16,330 bases of DNA from Desulfosudis sp034189195 (GTDB lineage Bacteria; Desulfobacterota; Desulfobacteria; Desulfobacterales; Desulfosudaceae), in assembly GCA_034189195.1 (NCBI GenBank), contig JAXHVI010000060.1:1-16330 (forward strand), read 5' to 3'. Every line of letters starts with the position of its first letter. Position 1 is the first letter of the stretch. Made by a program: the position numbers and the translations under genes. Below, one piece after another: positions 1-7,780 of the stretch. The notes below the pieces were generated by a model, which ran no database searches, was not told where the DNA came from, and was given only the letters and a program-made list of their open reading frames with translations.

Positions 1-1
1 T

Positions 2-58
2 GAGGCTGTTGAGCGGGACTCGTTTTACCGGCCGGTGCCGGAAGAAGGGGGCGCCTGA
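2..58 (+). CDS. mqnE: C-terminal end of upstream gene, probably aminodeoxyfutalosine synthase MqnE (partial)
   Basis: An open frame enters from the left edge and ends at TGA 56-58, encoding EAVERDSFYRPVPEEGGA. The residues around VERDSFYR resemble the extreme C-terminus of MqnC in this same window (AQRDCFYR). MqnC and MqnE are sister radical SAM enzymes, and from family knowledge such tails end in a similar ERD-x-x-Y motif. MqnE joins the MqnA product to S-adenosylmethionine to give aminodeoxyfutalosine. It is the only early futalosine-pathway step not otherwise seen here, and its stop lies 1 nt before the mqnC start, so an mqnE-mqnC operon is the natural reading. Only 18 residues are visible, so the family call rests on this short motif plus context. 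Another protein, including a second MqnC-like one, is possible. Confidence 0.6.
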   Translation, partial: EAVERDSFYRPVPEEGGA

Positions 59-59
59 C

Positions 60-1127
60 ATGGACCGGCTGAAAACCGCAATCGAAAAAGCCATGGAAGG
101 GGCCCGGCTGGACACCGAAGATGCCCTGGCCCTTTATACAAAAGCCGACCTGCTCGCCCTGGGCCGGCTGGCGGCCCGTCAGCGGTGGCGGCTGCGGCCC
201 GAGCCGGTGGCCACCTTTGTGGTGGACAGAAACATCAACTACACCAATATCTGCGTGTCCGGCTGCCTGTTCTGCGCCTTTCACGCGGCTCCGGGCAGCC
301 CGGACGGGTATGTGCTGTCCGAGGCGGAGCTGGAAAAAAAGCTTTCCGAGACCGTGTCCCTGGGCGGCACCCAGGTGCTGCTTCAGGGCGGCATGAACCC
401 GGACCTGGACCTGGCCTATTACAAAGGCCTGCTCAGATTCATAAAGTCCGTCTCCGGCCTCCATATTCACGGGTTTTCCCCGCCGGAGATCGCCTTTTTC
501 TCAAAGCAGTGGGGGCTCTCCGTGGAGGCGGTGCTGCGGGAGCTTGTGGCCGCCGGCCTGGATTCGATTCCCGGCGGCGGGGCCGAAATTCTGGCCGATG
601 AGATTCGCAACAAAATATCGCCGGGCAAGTGCGATGCCGCCACCTGGCTGGATGTGATGGAGACGGCCCACACTATTGGCCTTCGGTCCTCCGCCACCAT
701 GATGTTCGGCCATGTCGAAACACCGCGCCATCTGATCGACCACCTGATGGCGATCCGGAACCTTCAGGACCGCACCTCCGGGTTTACCGCCTTTATTCCC
801 TGGAGCTTTCAGCCGCAAAACACCCGGCTGAAAGGAACCCCGGCGTCGGCCGTGGATTACCTGAAGGTGGTGGCCCTCTCCCGGCTGGTGCTGGACAATG
901 TGCCCAACATCCAGGCGTCCTGGGTGACCCAGGGGGACAAGATCTCCCAGGTGGCCCTGGGGTTCGGCGCCAACGACATGGGCAGCACCATGATCGAGGA
1001 GAACGTGGTGGCCGCCGCCGGGGTCCGGTTCCGCCTGCCCAGGGAGGCCATCATCCGCCTCATTGAAGGGGCCGGGCTTCGAGCCGCCCAGCGGGACTGC
1101 TTCTACCGGATTCTGCAGTACCACTGA
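60..1127 (+). CDS. mqnC: Cyclic dehypoxanthinyl futalosine synthase MqnC (radical SAM)
   Basis: A radical SAM enzyme of about 355 aa, the usual length for MqnC, which cyclises dehypoxanthine futalosine in menaquinone synthesis. The cluster-binding CxxxCxxC is visible (C65, C69, C72 in NYTNICVSGCLFCAF). Further MqnC hallmarks follow in order: LLQGGMNPDLDLAYY, HIHGFSPPE, GGGAEIL, SATMMFGHVET, FIPWSFQPQNT, QASWVTQG and GANDMGSTMIEENVV. ATG 60 is chosen because it follows a GA-rich ribosome-binding stretch (about 41-50) and sits 1 nt after the stop of the preceding frame. An in-frame TTG at 9 would overlap that frame and has no comparable site. It is the second gene of a probable mqnE-mqnC operon and converges with the 799-aa TPR gene, with a 46-bp gap. 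The protein is cytoplasmic and oxygen-sensitive by family. Confidence 0.95.
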   Translation: MDRLKTAIEKAMEGARLDTEDALALYTKADLLALGRLAARQRWRLRPEPVATFVVDRNINYTNICVSGCLFCAFHAAPGSPDGYVLSEAELEKKLSETVSLGGTQVLLQGGMNPDLDLAYYKGLLRFIKSVSGLHIHGFSPPEIAFFSKQWGLSVEAVLRELVAAGLDSIPGGGAEILADEIRNKISPGKCDAATWLDVMETAHTIGLRSSATMMFGHVETPRHLIDHLMAIRNLQDRTSGFTAFIPWSFQPQNTRLKGTPASAVDYLKVVALSRLVLDNVPNIQASWVTQGDKISQVALGFGANDMGSTMIEENVVAAAGVRFRLPREAIIRLIEGAGLRAAQRDCFYRILQYH

Positions 1128-1173
1128 TACCCGGCCGGTGTGGCGGATCGGTTTCTGTTTTCACAGAGACATT

Positions 1174-3573
1174 TTATTGTTTTTCGGTTGATTTTTTCAT
1201 GCGCTCCAGCAGGCCGGGGTAGTATCGGCTTTTTCTGATGTTTTCCAGGTCGGGGTCGGCCTCCAGCAGGTGTCGCAGACGGAGCCCCCTGTCAATGGCC
1301 CTGTTCAGCCATGTGGCCGCATTTTCCAGGTCTCCGCGGATGGAGTGGATGCAGGCAATGTTGTAGCTGATGCTGGCGGCACTGTCCGGCGCCGCGGCCA
1401 GCAGGTTCTTCAGCACGGTCAGGGCTTTGTCATACGCTCCGGCAGCACTGTAGATCAGCACCAGGTTGTCGGCCGCTTCCGTAAAACCGGGCTGAACGGC
1501 AAGTGCCCGGGTAAAATGATCAATGGCTTCCTGCCGCTGGTTTAACGAAAGCAGGGTCAGGGCCATGTTGTTATGGACTTCAGCGGCCCTTGAAAAGGAC
1601 TCCAGTGCTGTGCTCTTTCGGCCCGCCTTAATCATCAGCAGGCCGAGGTTGTTATGAAACATGGCGGAGTCGGGAGCCAGGGCCAGGGCACTGGAAAGGT
1701 GGTCTTTCGCAACCTCCAGCTCGTGCCGGCGGGTATGGATCACCCCCAGGTCGTTATGAATGCCGGCCAGCAGGTCAGGGCCGGTTGTCTCGTCGTGGAC
1801 CAGGAAATTATAATGGACCATGGCTTTTTCGGCCTGGCCGCTGTCGTACAGCACCTGGGCCAGGTTGTACCGGGCTTCGGCATAATCTGGTTTCATGGCA
1901 AGGGCTTCTGAAAAAGCATCAATGGCTTTATCGAATTTTCCCGCCCGGCGCAGCAGCACTCCCAGGTCGTTGCATCCTTCCGGGAAAAAGGGTTTTAGCT
2001 TGAGCGCGGCCCGGAGATGGGTTTCAGCCGCTTCGATCTGGTCCCGTTCGGCCAGTATCATTGCCATGTCGTAATGGACATCCACCAGCAGCCTGGATGA
2101 GATTTCCGGGCTGGTCTCCAGCAGGTCCGTGTAATAGCGCATTGCCGCTTCATGGTCGCCCTTATAAAAAAGCGTGCGGGCCAGGTTGAAACGGGTTTCG
2201 GGATAATCTGGCCCCATCTTCAGAGTGGCTGCAAAAATGTCATGGGCCTGGCCCAGCTTATCAGGCTGGGACATCAGCACGCACCCCAGGTTGTTTAATG
2301 CCAGATAGCACCCGGGATTTTTTCTTATGGTGTCCTTCCACAGGGCTTGCAGGTTCTTGTATTTGTCCTGCTCCTGCCAGGTGCGAACCCCCAGCGCCAA
2401 AAGGGTCAGAGCACAAAATCCCATCGCGAGAGTTCGAGCCCGGCGTCTCCCGGTGCTGGTCATGCGGTGCAGTCCTTGAATGACGAGCGTAATCAGAGCA
2501 ATGGTGGCCAGGTACTGAAAGTGGTCCGCCACAAAGGAAAAAAGCATGGGGAAATAACTGATAAACCCAAGGGCCGGAAACAGTGTCGCTGCAAATATGG
2601 CCACGCCGGCAACCGGCCCTCTGCCGACGCGGTTTTTTGCGGCAAAGAGAATCGCGAAAAGCAGAATGACGGCAGCGGGAAAAAGGTATTGCCACCCGGC
2701 GGTGGAATCAATCTCCCATCGAGGGTAGGTGAACATTATCTTCGACGGCCAGATGAACTTGTATGCGTAAAACCACAGGGCCCTGCCGGCCATCAGCATC
2801 CGTTCAAGAAGGTTGAACTCCCAATCCGCACCCTGGGCCCCCACATGGAGCTTTTCCACCATGCTGGTGTTGATGCCCGCCACGATGCCGGCGACAAAAA
2901 AAGGAACTGTCGCGCCGATTGCGCCAAGCGGAATTCTGCCTCGTTTCCACCAGACCAGGACCAGGAACACCACCGGCATCATGCAGGTGACGCTTTTGCT
3001 CAGCAGGGCAAGGATGAAAAGAAAAAAGGAAGCCCCATACAGGGCATACGCATTCTTCTTCGGGGAAGGGGGCGTTTGTACGGTTTTATCGGTATCGGTC
3101 AGATAAAGACGGACCAGAAGCAGAAGAGAGGAAAGCGCAAAAAGGCCGGAAAGCACATTTTTGCGTTCGGATATCCATGCCACGGACTCCACGTTGACCG
3201 GGTGCAAAGCAAAAACAGCGGCCGCCGGCCAGGCCCAGGGCAGGCCCAGCCGCATCAGGACCAGCCAGACCAGGATAGCGTTGATGCCGTGCAGCATCAT
3301 GTTGGTAAGGTGAAACACCATCGGCTCCGGTCCGAACATCTGGTATTCGACCCAGAAGCTGGTGAAGACCACGGGGTAGTACTGGGGCGTGGCGCTCCGC
3401 GACAGCCATATTCGTTTCAGCCCGTCAAGACTTGTCAGCGTAGGGTTCTGATGGACGTAGTCATCATCATCCCAGATAAAGCCATTGTGCAGGGAGGGCT
3501 GGTAGACGGCCAGCACCAGGACCACCAGGGCCGTCGCCTGAAGAAGCCTGCGCTTGAACGTGCTGTTCGCCAT
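1174..3573 (-). CDS. Polytopic GT-C (TMTC/PMT-like) membrane protein with long C-terminal TPR domain, 799 aa
   Basis: The N-terminal ~400 residues are strongly hydrophobic with many membrane segments. The C-terminal ~370 residues form a run of about ten tetratricopeptide repeats (repeated N-N-L-G ... A-x-x-P-D units). An early extracytoplasmic acidic cluster (WDDDDYV, D35-D38) and the block HPVNVESVAWISERKNVLSG at 124-143 match bacterial TPR proteins related to eukaryotic TMTC proteins and, more distantly, to the PMT/GT-C glycosyltransferases. The likely role is lipid-linked sugar transfer to an exported protein or glycan, with the TPRs as acceptor or partner platform; the substrate is unknown. 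The start ATG has a G-rich site upstream. It lies 31 bp downstream of its paralogue on the same strand, so co-transcription is likely. One internal TPR (codons near 1583) is about 7 residues short. Family call firm, enzymatic activity inferred. Confidence 0.85.
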   Translation of the reverse strand: MANSTFKRRLLQATALVVLVLAVYQPSLHNGFIWDDDDYVHQNPTLTSLDGLKRIWLSRSATPQYYPVVFTSFWVEYQMFGPEPMVFHLTNMMLHGINAILVWLVLMRLGLPWAWPAAAVFALHPVNVESVAWISERKNVLSGLFALSSLLLLVRLYLTDTDKTVQTPPSPKKNAYALYGASFFLFILALLSKSVTCMMPVVFLVLVWWKRGRIPLGAIGATVPFFVAGIVAGINTSMVEKLHVGAQGADWEFNLLERMLMAGRALWFYAYKFIWPSKIMFTYPRWEIDSTAGWQYLFPAAVILLFAILFAAKNRVGRGPVAGVAIFAATLFPALGFISYFPMLFSFVADHFQYLATIALITLVIQGLHRMTSTGRRRARTLAMGFCALTLLALGVRTWQEQDKYKNLQALWKDTIRKNPGCYLALNNLGCVLMSQPDKLGQAHDIFAATLKMGPDYPETRFNLARTLFYKGDHEAAMRYYTDLLETSPEISSRLLVDVHYDMAMILAERDQIEAAETHLRAALKLKPFFPEGCNDLGVLLRRAGKFDKAIDAFSEALAMKPDYAEARYNLAQVLYDSGQAEKAMVHYNFLVHDETTGPDLLAGIHNDLGVIHTRRHELEVAKDHLSSALALAPDSAMFHNNLGLLMIKAGRKSTALESFSRAAEVHNNMALTLLSLNQRQEAIDHFTRALAVQPGFTEAADNLVLIYSAAGAYDKALTVLKNLLAAAPDSAASISYNIACIHSIRGDLENAATWLNRAIDRGLRLRHLLEADPDLENIRKSRYYPGLLERMKKSTEKQ

Positions 3574-3604
3574 TTATGCCCCCATCAGCGATTGTATCTG
3601 CACC

Positions 3605-5284
3605 TCACCGGGCGGTCCGTTTTTCCCGGACTTGCTCCAGTGCCCGGTTATAATAATCGGTATGCCTGATATTCTCAAGGTCCCTGTCCCGTTCCAGCAG
3701 GGGGAGCAGGCCGAACCCGCCGTCAATGGCCTTTTGCAAACAGGCCACAGCGGTCTCCGTCTCGCCCGCGAGAGAGTAGAGGCAGGCAAGGTTGTAGTAA
3801 ACAGTGGCGCTGCTGTCCGGCCGCAGTTGAAGGAGGGTTTGCAGCATTCCAATGGCCCGGTTGTAATCTTCTGTTTCCCGGTAATAGGCGACCAGGTTGT
3901 TGGTCGCATCAAAGTAGTCCGGCTTGATCGCAAGGGCCCTTCGAAAACAGGCGACAGCGCTTTGCGTTTTCCCCTTGCCGGCGAGTGTGGTCCCCAGGTT
4001 GTTGTGGGCCATCCGGCAGCCGGGGTTGTGGGTAATCGTATGTTCCCATAACGGCTGCAACCCCCGGTATTTTTCCTGCGCGTTCCAGGTTCGCAGGCCG
4101 AGGGTAAACACCAGGGCCAGAAAGGCCCCGGCCAGGAGTGTCCGCTCGTGTCTCCAGTGGCCCCTGCCGGCGATGCGGTGTGCACCGGCCCCGGCCATGG
4201 CGATCAGCACAGGAGTGGCAAGGTATTGAAAATGGTCGGCCACAAAGGAAAATTGCATGGGATAGTAGTCGATAAAACCCAGTGACGGAAACAGAATAAC
4301 GGCAAACAGGGCCACGCCGGCAACAGGCCCTTTGCCGATACGGTTTCTTTTCGCAAAAAGCACGGCAAACAAAAGCAGCACGGCCAGGGGGAACAGGTAC
4401 TGCCACCATGCTGAAGCATTGATCTCCCACCGGGGATAAATAAAAATCAGTTCCGCCGGCCAGACCAGCTTGTATGCGTAAAACCAGAGGGCGCGACCTG
4501 CGATCAGCACCCGTTCAACGGCGCTGATGTCCCATTCCGGACCGGATGCGCCCACAAGGGTTTTTTCCATCCATGAGGTGTTGATGCCGGCCACAAGCCC
4601 GGCGGCAAAAAACGGGAGCATTGCATAGATGATGTTCACGGGAATTTTTTTGTGTTTCCACCAGGCCAGAATCAGGAAAACCACCGGCAGCATGGCGGTC
4701 ACGCTCTTACTCAGCAGGGCAAGGATGAAAAGCAGCAGAGAGATCGAATACAGGGTGTACCGTTTTCTGGTTTGGAGCCGGTCTTTTTCTTCCGTTTCTT
4801 TTGCACCGGGCAGATAGAGACGGATCAGGATCAGCAGGGAGGAGAGCGCGAAAAGACCGGAAAGCACATTCTTCCGTTCCGTAATCCATGCCACGGACTC
4901 CACGTTCACCGGATGGAGGGCAAAGATGGCCGCGGCCGGCCAGGCCCACGGCAGGCCCAGGGCCGCCAGCACCAGCCAGACAAGAACGGCATTGGCGCCG
5001 TGAAGCACCATGTTGGTGGCGTGAAACGCCATCGGTTCCGGTCCAAATAGCCGGTGCTCGGCCCGGAAGCTGGTAAACACCATGGGATAGTACTGGACCG
5101 TGGCGCCCCGGATCGCCCAGATCCGTTTTAATCCTTCAGGGCTTCGCAGCGTGGTGTTGTGGGTGACATACAGGTCGTCGTCCCAGATAAACCCATTGTG
5201 AAGGGACGGCTGATAGGCAGCCAGCACCAGTACAAGCAGGATGGACGCCTGGATGGGCCTGGAAATTTTCAGACGGTCCAGCAT
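3605..5284 (-). CDS. Polytopic GT-C (TMTC/PMT-like) membrane protein with short TPR domain, 559 aa
   Basis: A tandem paralogue of the 799-aa gene just downstream. The N-terminal domains align without gaps through at least residue 150, including WDDD (D35-D37) and HPVNVESVAWITERKNVLSG; residues 111-150 match at 38 of 40 positions. The C-terminal ~130 residues carry only three or four TPRs, then the same ending seen in the paralogue (DLENIR..YY). The 240-aa length difference is close to seven 34-aa TPR units, so the two differ mainly by repeat number. The start ATG (5282-5284 on the minus strand) follows a GAGGAG site. A GT-C-type membrane glycosyltransferase role is inferred, probably in protein or surface-glycan glycosylation. 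It is first in a two-gene minus-strand unit inserted between menaquinone genes, and a relic of another copy lies just upstream. Confidence 0.85.
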   Translation of the reverse strand: MLDRLKISRPIQASILLVLVLAAYQPSLHNGFIWDDDLYVTHNTTLRSPEGLKRIWAIRGATVQYYPMVFTSFRAEHRLFGPEPMAFHATNMVLHGANAVLVWLVLAALGLPWAWPAAAIFALHPVNVESVAWITERKNVLSGLFALSSLLILIRLYLPGAKETEEKDRLQTRKRYTLYSISLLLFILALLSKSVTAMLPVVFLILAWWKHKKIPVNIIYAMLPFFAAGLVAGINTSWMEKTLVGASGPEWDISAVERVLIAGRALWFYAYKLVWPAELIFIYPRWEINASAWWQYLFPLAVLLLFAVLFAKRNRIGKGPVAGVALFAVILFPSLGFIDYYPMQFSFVADHFQYLATPVLIAMAGAGAHRIAGRGHWRHERTLLAGAFLALVFTLGLRTWNAQEKYRGLQPLWEHTITHNPGCRMAHNNLGTTLAGKGKTQSAVACFRRALAIKPDYFDATNNLVAYYRETEDYNRAIGMLQTLLQLRPDSSATVYYNLACLYSLAGETETAVACLQKAIDGGFGLLPLLERDRDLENIRHTDYYNRALEQVREKRTAR

Positions 5285-5340
5285 TTTCTCCTCATGTGGT
5301 CCGGTGCTCCAACCGCGATCCTCAGGTGAATACAGATCGA

Positions 5341-5409
5341 AAATACCCCATAATAATCGGTATGGCCGCGGTTCTCAAGGTCCTTGTGTCTTGCCGCGAT
5401 CTTCCGGAG
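5341..5409 (-). pseudogene. Relic of a third GT-C/TPR paralogue (C-terminal fragment)
   Basis: On the minus strand this stretch reads LRKIAARHKDLENRGHTDYYG, clearly related to the C-terminal end of the adjacent 559-aa protein (LLERDRDLENIRHTDYYN). At DNA level 5351-5390 matches 3651-3690 at 32 of 40 positions, in the same orientation and exactly 1700 bp apart. The similarity fades on both sides. No start or gene body is present, and the reading frame runs on out of frame across the start of the 559-aa gene. I read it as the remaining tail of a decayed third copy, or the scar of unequal recombination in a tandem array. It now lies in the spacer between the minus-strand TPR pair and plus-strand mqnX, where it may also serve as leader DNA. 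Confidence 0.65.
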
Positions 5410-5455
5410 ATCAGCGAAATAAAAAAGGTGTACCGGGCCTGAAAATCCGGTTAAC

Positions 5456-6655
5456 ATGCCGCTTATGGCTTTTATTATACATAGGGCCGGATGGGTGGTG
5501 GCCCACGGACGACGGGTGCTCCGTGACGGGTTTGTGCGCGTGACCGACGGCGTGATCACCGAAGTGGGAACCGGCGCGGCAGAAAACGGAACCGTTGTCG
5601 ACCACGGGGAAGGCGCCCTTGTGCCGGCCTTTGTCAATGCCCATACCCACCTGGAGCTTTCCGCCCTGGCCGGACAGCTTGCCACCGGCCAGGGGTTTGA
5701 ATCGTGGGTGCGGGAGCTCCTGGCCCTGCGCCAGGAACAGACAATCGACCACCTGCGCCGGGAGGCAGGCGCCGCCGCCGGCCGCATGATAAAAGCCGGT
5801 ACTCTGGTGGCCGGTGAGATATCCACCCTCGGCATCACGGCGGATCTGTTTCGGGACGCCGGCCTGGCCGGTGTCTGGTTTTCCGAGGTGCTGGGCCAGC
5901 ACCTGCCTGAATCCGTGGACCTGCCGCCTGCCGACCAATGGCGCGCCTCTTCTTTTGCGGCCCATGCCCCGCACACCACGGCGCCGGAAGTGTTGTGCCG
6001 CCTGAAACATATGTGTGATGAACGGGGCCTGCCGTTTTCCATTCATCTGGCAGAATCGTCCGAGGAGGTTGAGTTTATTCAAACCGGAAAGGGCAGGTGG
6101 GCCGATTTTTTAAGCGAGCGGGGCATTGATTTTTCAACATGGCCGGTTCCGTCAAAAAGTCCGGTGGCCTATCTGGCCGATCTGGGCCTGCTGGGACCGA
6201 ACCTGATGGCGGTTCACCTGGTTTACACCGATGCGGCGGATATTGCCCTGCTTGCCCAAAACCGGGTGAACGTGTGCCTGTGCCCCCGCAGCAACATGGC
6301 CCTGCATGGCCGGCTGCCGGATGTGGCCCGAATGGCTGCAGTCGGGCTTGACCTCTGCCTGGGCACCGACAGCCTGGCCTGTGTGGACTCCCTGAGCATG
6401 GTTGACGAGATGGCCTTTGTGGCATATAAGTGTCCTGCCCTGGGGCCGGAAGACCTGCTGAACATGGCCACGATCAACGGTGCGGCGGCGCTTGGAATGG
6501 CCGACCGGTTCGGCTCGCTGGAACCGGGGAAAAAAGGCGCCCTGGTGTATCTGCCGGTAAAGGCGGAAAGCCCAAAGGCCCTGCTTGAGCGGATCGTCTC
6601 CGGCGAGGGCGGGCCGGTCTCAACCTGGCGGCCGGAAGAAAAAAAACAGGAGTAA
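5456..6655 (+). CDS. mqnX: Aminodeoxyfutalosine deaminase, amidohydrolase family (MqnX)
   Basis: A 399-aa metal-dependent amidohydrolase of the cytosine/adenosine deaminase-like class. The visible metal and catalytic set is H63 and H65 (NAHTHLE), H197 and E200 (SIHLAE), H254 (MAVHLVY) and D305 (LGTDSLA), with the C-terminal GSLEPGKKGALVYL strand typical of the family. Its position 2 nt before mqnA, within a cluster holding mqnC, mqnD and mqnB, points to deamination of 6-amino-6-deoxyfutalosine to futalosine rather than a generic deaminase role. The presence of a futalosine-type hydrolase (MqnB) fits that branch. No strong ribosome-binding site precedes ATG 5456; the in-frame ATG at 5465 is an equally plausible start. 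A short inverted repeat (ACCGG/CCGGT, 5432-5451) sits just before the start. Substrate inferred from context. Confidence 0.88.
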   Translation: MPLMAFIIHRAGWVVAHGRRVLRDGFVRVTDGVITEVGTGAAENGTVVDHGEGALVPAFVNAHTHLELSALAGQLATGQGFESWVRELLALRQEQTIDHLRREAGAAAGRMIKAGTLVAGEISTLGITADLFRDAGLAGVWFSEVLGQHLPESVDLPPADQWRASSFAAHAPHTTAPEVLCRLKHMCDERGLPFSIHLAESSEEVEFIQTGKGRWADFLSERGIDFSTWPVPSKSPVAYLADLGLLGPNLMAVHLVYTDAADIALLAQNRVNVCLCPRSNMALHGRLPDVARMAAVGLDLCLGTDSLACVDSLSMVDEMAFVAYKCPALGPEDLLNMATINGAAALGMADRFGSLEPGKKGALVYLPVKAESPKALLERIVSGEGGPVSTWRPEEKKQE

Positions 6656-6657
6656 AC

Positions 6658-7494
6658 ATGGAATCCACAAGGGTCGGACGCATTCGGTATATCAATGTGG
6701 CACCCGTGTACCACGGGTTTGACTCCGGCCGGGCGGCCGCGCCCTTTTCCCTTATTTCACGGGCGCCGGCGACGTTAAACTCAATGATTTTAAACAGTGC
6801 GCTGGACATCAGTCCGGTTTCCTCGATTGCCTATGCCCGGCATCACAGCCATTTGATGGTCCTGCCCGGGCTGTCGATTTCCTGTTTCGGCGACGTGATG
6901 AGCGTGTTGCTGGCCTCCCGTTTTCCCATTGATCAACTGGACGGGAAAACCATTGTCTTCAGCAGCGAGTCCGAGACAGCCGTCGGTTTCCTGCGGCTCT
7001 ATTTTGCACAAAAAAAGATCGCGCCGGTTTTTGTGGCCACCCGGATCAACTCCCCGGAAGACCGGGTGTGCGCCGATGCCGCCGGCGTGCTGACCATCGG
7101 CGACCTGGCCCTGACCGGGGAGTGGGAGCGGCGGTTTGATCATGTGTGGGACATCGGCCGGTTGTGGCAGGAACTGGCGGGCCGGCCCTTTGTTTTCAGC
7201 CTGTGGGTGGTCCGAAGGGCGTTCGCGGAGGCACGTCCTGATGTGGTGGCGGAGATACTCAAGCGGTTTCACGCGTCAAAGCAGAAGGGTCTGGCCCGGA
7301 TTGACCAGGTCATTGCCCGGGCCGCCGGGGTGACGGGCCTGGATGTGGAAACCTGCCGCCGCTACTACCGCCTGCTGCAATACGACCTGGGGCCGGAACA
7401 GATCGCCGGGGCCGAGGCCTTTTTTGACATGCTTTTTGCCCAGGGCATGCTGGCTGAGGCGGTCCGCCTTTCTTTTTTTGACCCGCAGTCCTGA
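6658..7494 (+). CDS. mqnA: Chorismate dehydratase MqnA
   Basis: A 278-aa protein of the MqnA/MqnD periplasmic-binding-protein-like fold that acts as a cytoplasmic enzyme. It removes water from chorismate to give 3-[(1-carboxyvinyl)oxy]benzoate, the first committed step of the futalosine route. Family marks visible are the N-terminal GRIRYINVAPVYHGF, the ISPVSSIAYARH segment, SSESETAVGFLRLYF and the IGDLAL strand. The start ATG is preceded by AGGAG at 6648-6652, which overlaps the stop region of mqnX; the intergenic gap is 2 nt, so translational coupling is likely. It converges with mqnD across a 286-bp repeat-rich spacer. The length is normal for the family and nothing suggests damage. Confidence 0.93.
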   Translation: MESTRVGRIRYINVAPVYHGFDSGRAAAPFSLISRAPATLNSMILNSALDISPVSSIAYARHHSHLMVLPGLSISCFGDVMSVLLASRFPIDQLDGKTIVFSSESETAVGFLRLYFAQKKIAPVFVATRINSPEDRVCADAAGVLTIGDLALTGEWERRFDHVWDIGRLWQELAGRPFVFSLWVVRRAFAEARPDVVAEILKRFHASKQKGLARIDQVIARAAGVTGLDVETCRRYYRLLQYDLGPEQIAGAEAFFDMLFAQGMLAEAVRLSFFDPQS

Positions 7495-7780
7495 TCGTGT
7501 CCAAATTTAAAAGCACGATTGCCGGGCTTCAACCCCGGCATCCCCATTGTCCGTCATCACCCAGCTTGATTGGGTGCTCCAGAATAAAACTGTTCCATAC
7601 CTTTTTCCGTCCGGCCGCAATGCCCTTACGGGCACACTACAAACCCGGGCTTGCCTGCCTGCTCTGTTTGTAGGGACGCCGTCAGGCGGTTGGTAAATGA
7701 CAGGCAGGTGATGGGTGCCCACACCAGGTCGGTGCCAGGCCGGCCTGCGGAGCCCCCCGGGGATTTTAAGACGGGTGGGG
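7495..7780. repeat. Convergent mqnA-mqnD spacer packed with inverted repeats (REP-like)
   Basis: No gene is supportable here. The spacer carries a series of perfect inverted repeats: TGCCGGG/CCCGGCA (7520-7540, 7-nt loop), CACCCA/TGGGTG (7558-7576, 7-nt loop), TGCCC/GGGCA (7621-7634, 4-nt loop), CTACAAAC/GTTTGTAG (7637-7673), CCTGCCTG/CAGGCAGG (7654-7708), the 12-bp palindrome CAGGCCGGCCTG (7736-7747) and AGCCCC/GGGGCT (7751-7782). None is followed by a convincing T-tract, so classical intrinsic terminators are not shown. The pattern looks like dispersed repetitive extragenic palindromes gathered between converging genes. Whether copies exist elsewhere in the genome cannot be seen from this window. 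Confidence 0.6.

Noticed and set aside
1128..1173. Possible terminator between mqnC and the 799-aa gene
   Set aside because: The gap has T-rich stretches but no stable stem directly before them, so I do not call one.
2347..3669. 440-codon plus-strand frame antisense to the 799-aa TPR gene
   Set aside because: Composition is typical of an antisense shadow (rich in Gln, His, Arg, Gly), with no recognisable motif; the opposite strand has clear membrane and TPR domains.
7495..7780. CRISPR array in the mqnA-mqnD spacer
   Set aside because: The repeats are inverted, all different from each other and not regularly spaced; there are no direct repeats with unique spacers and no cas genes.
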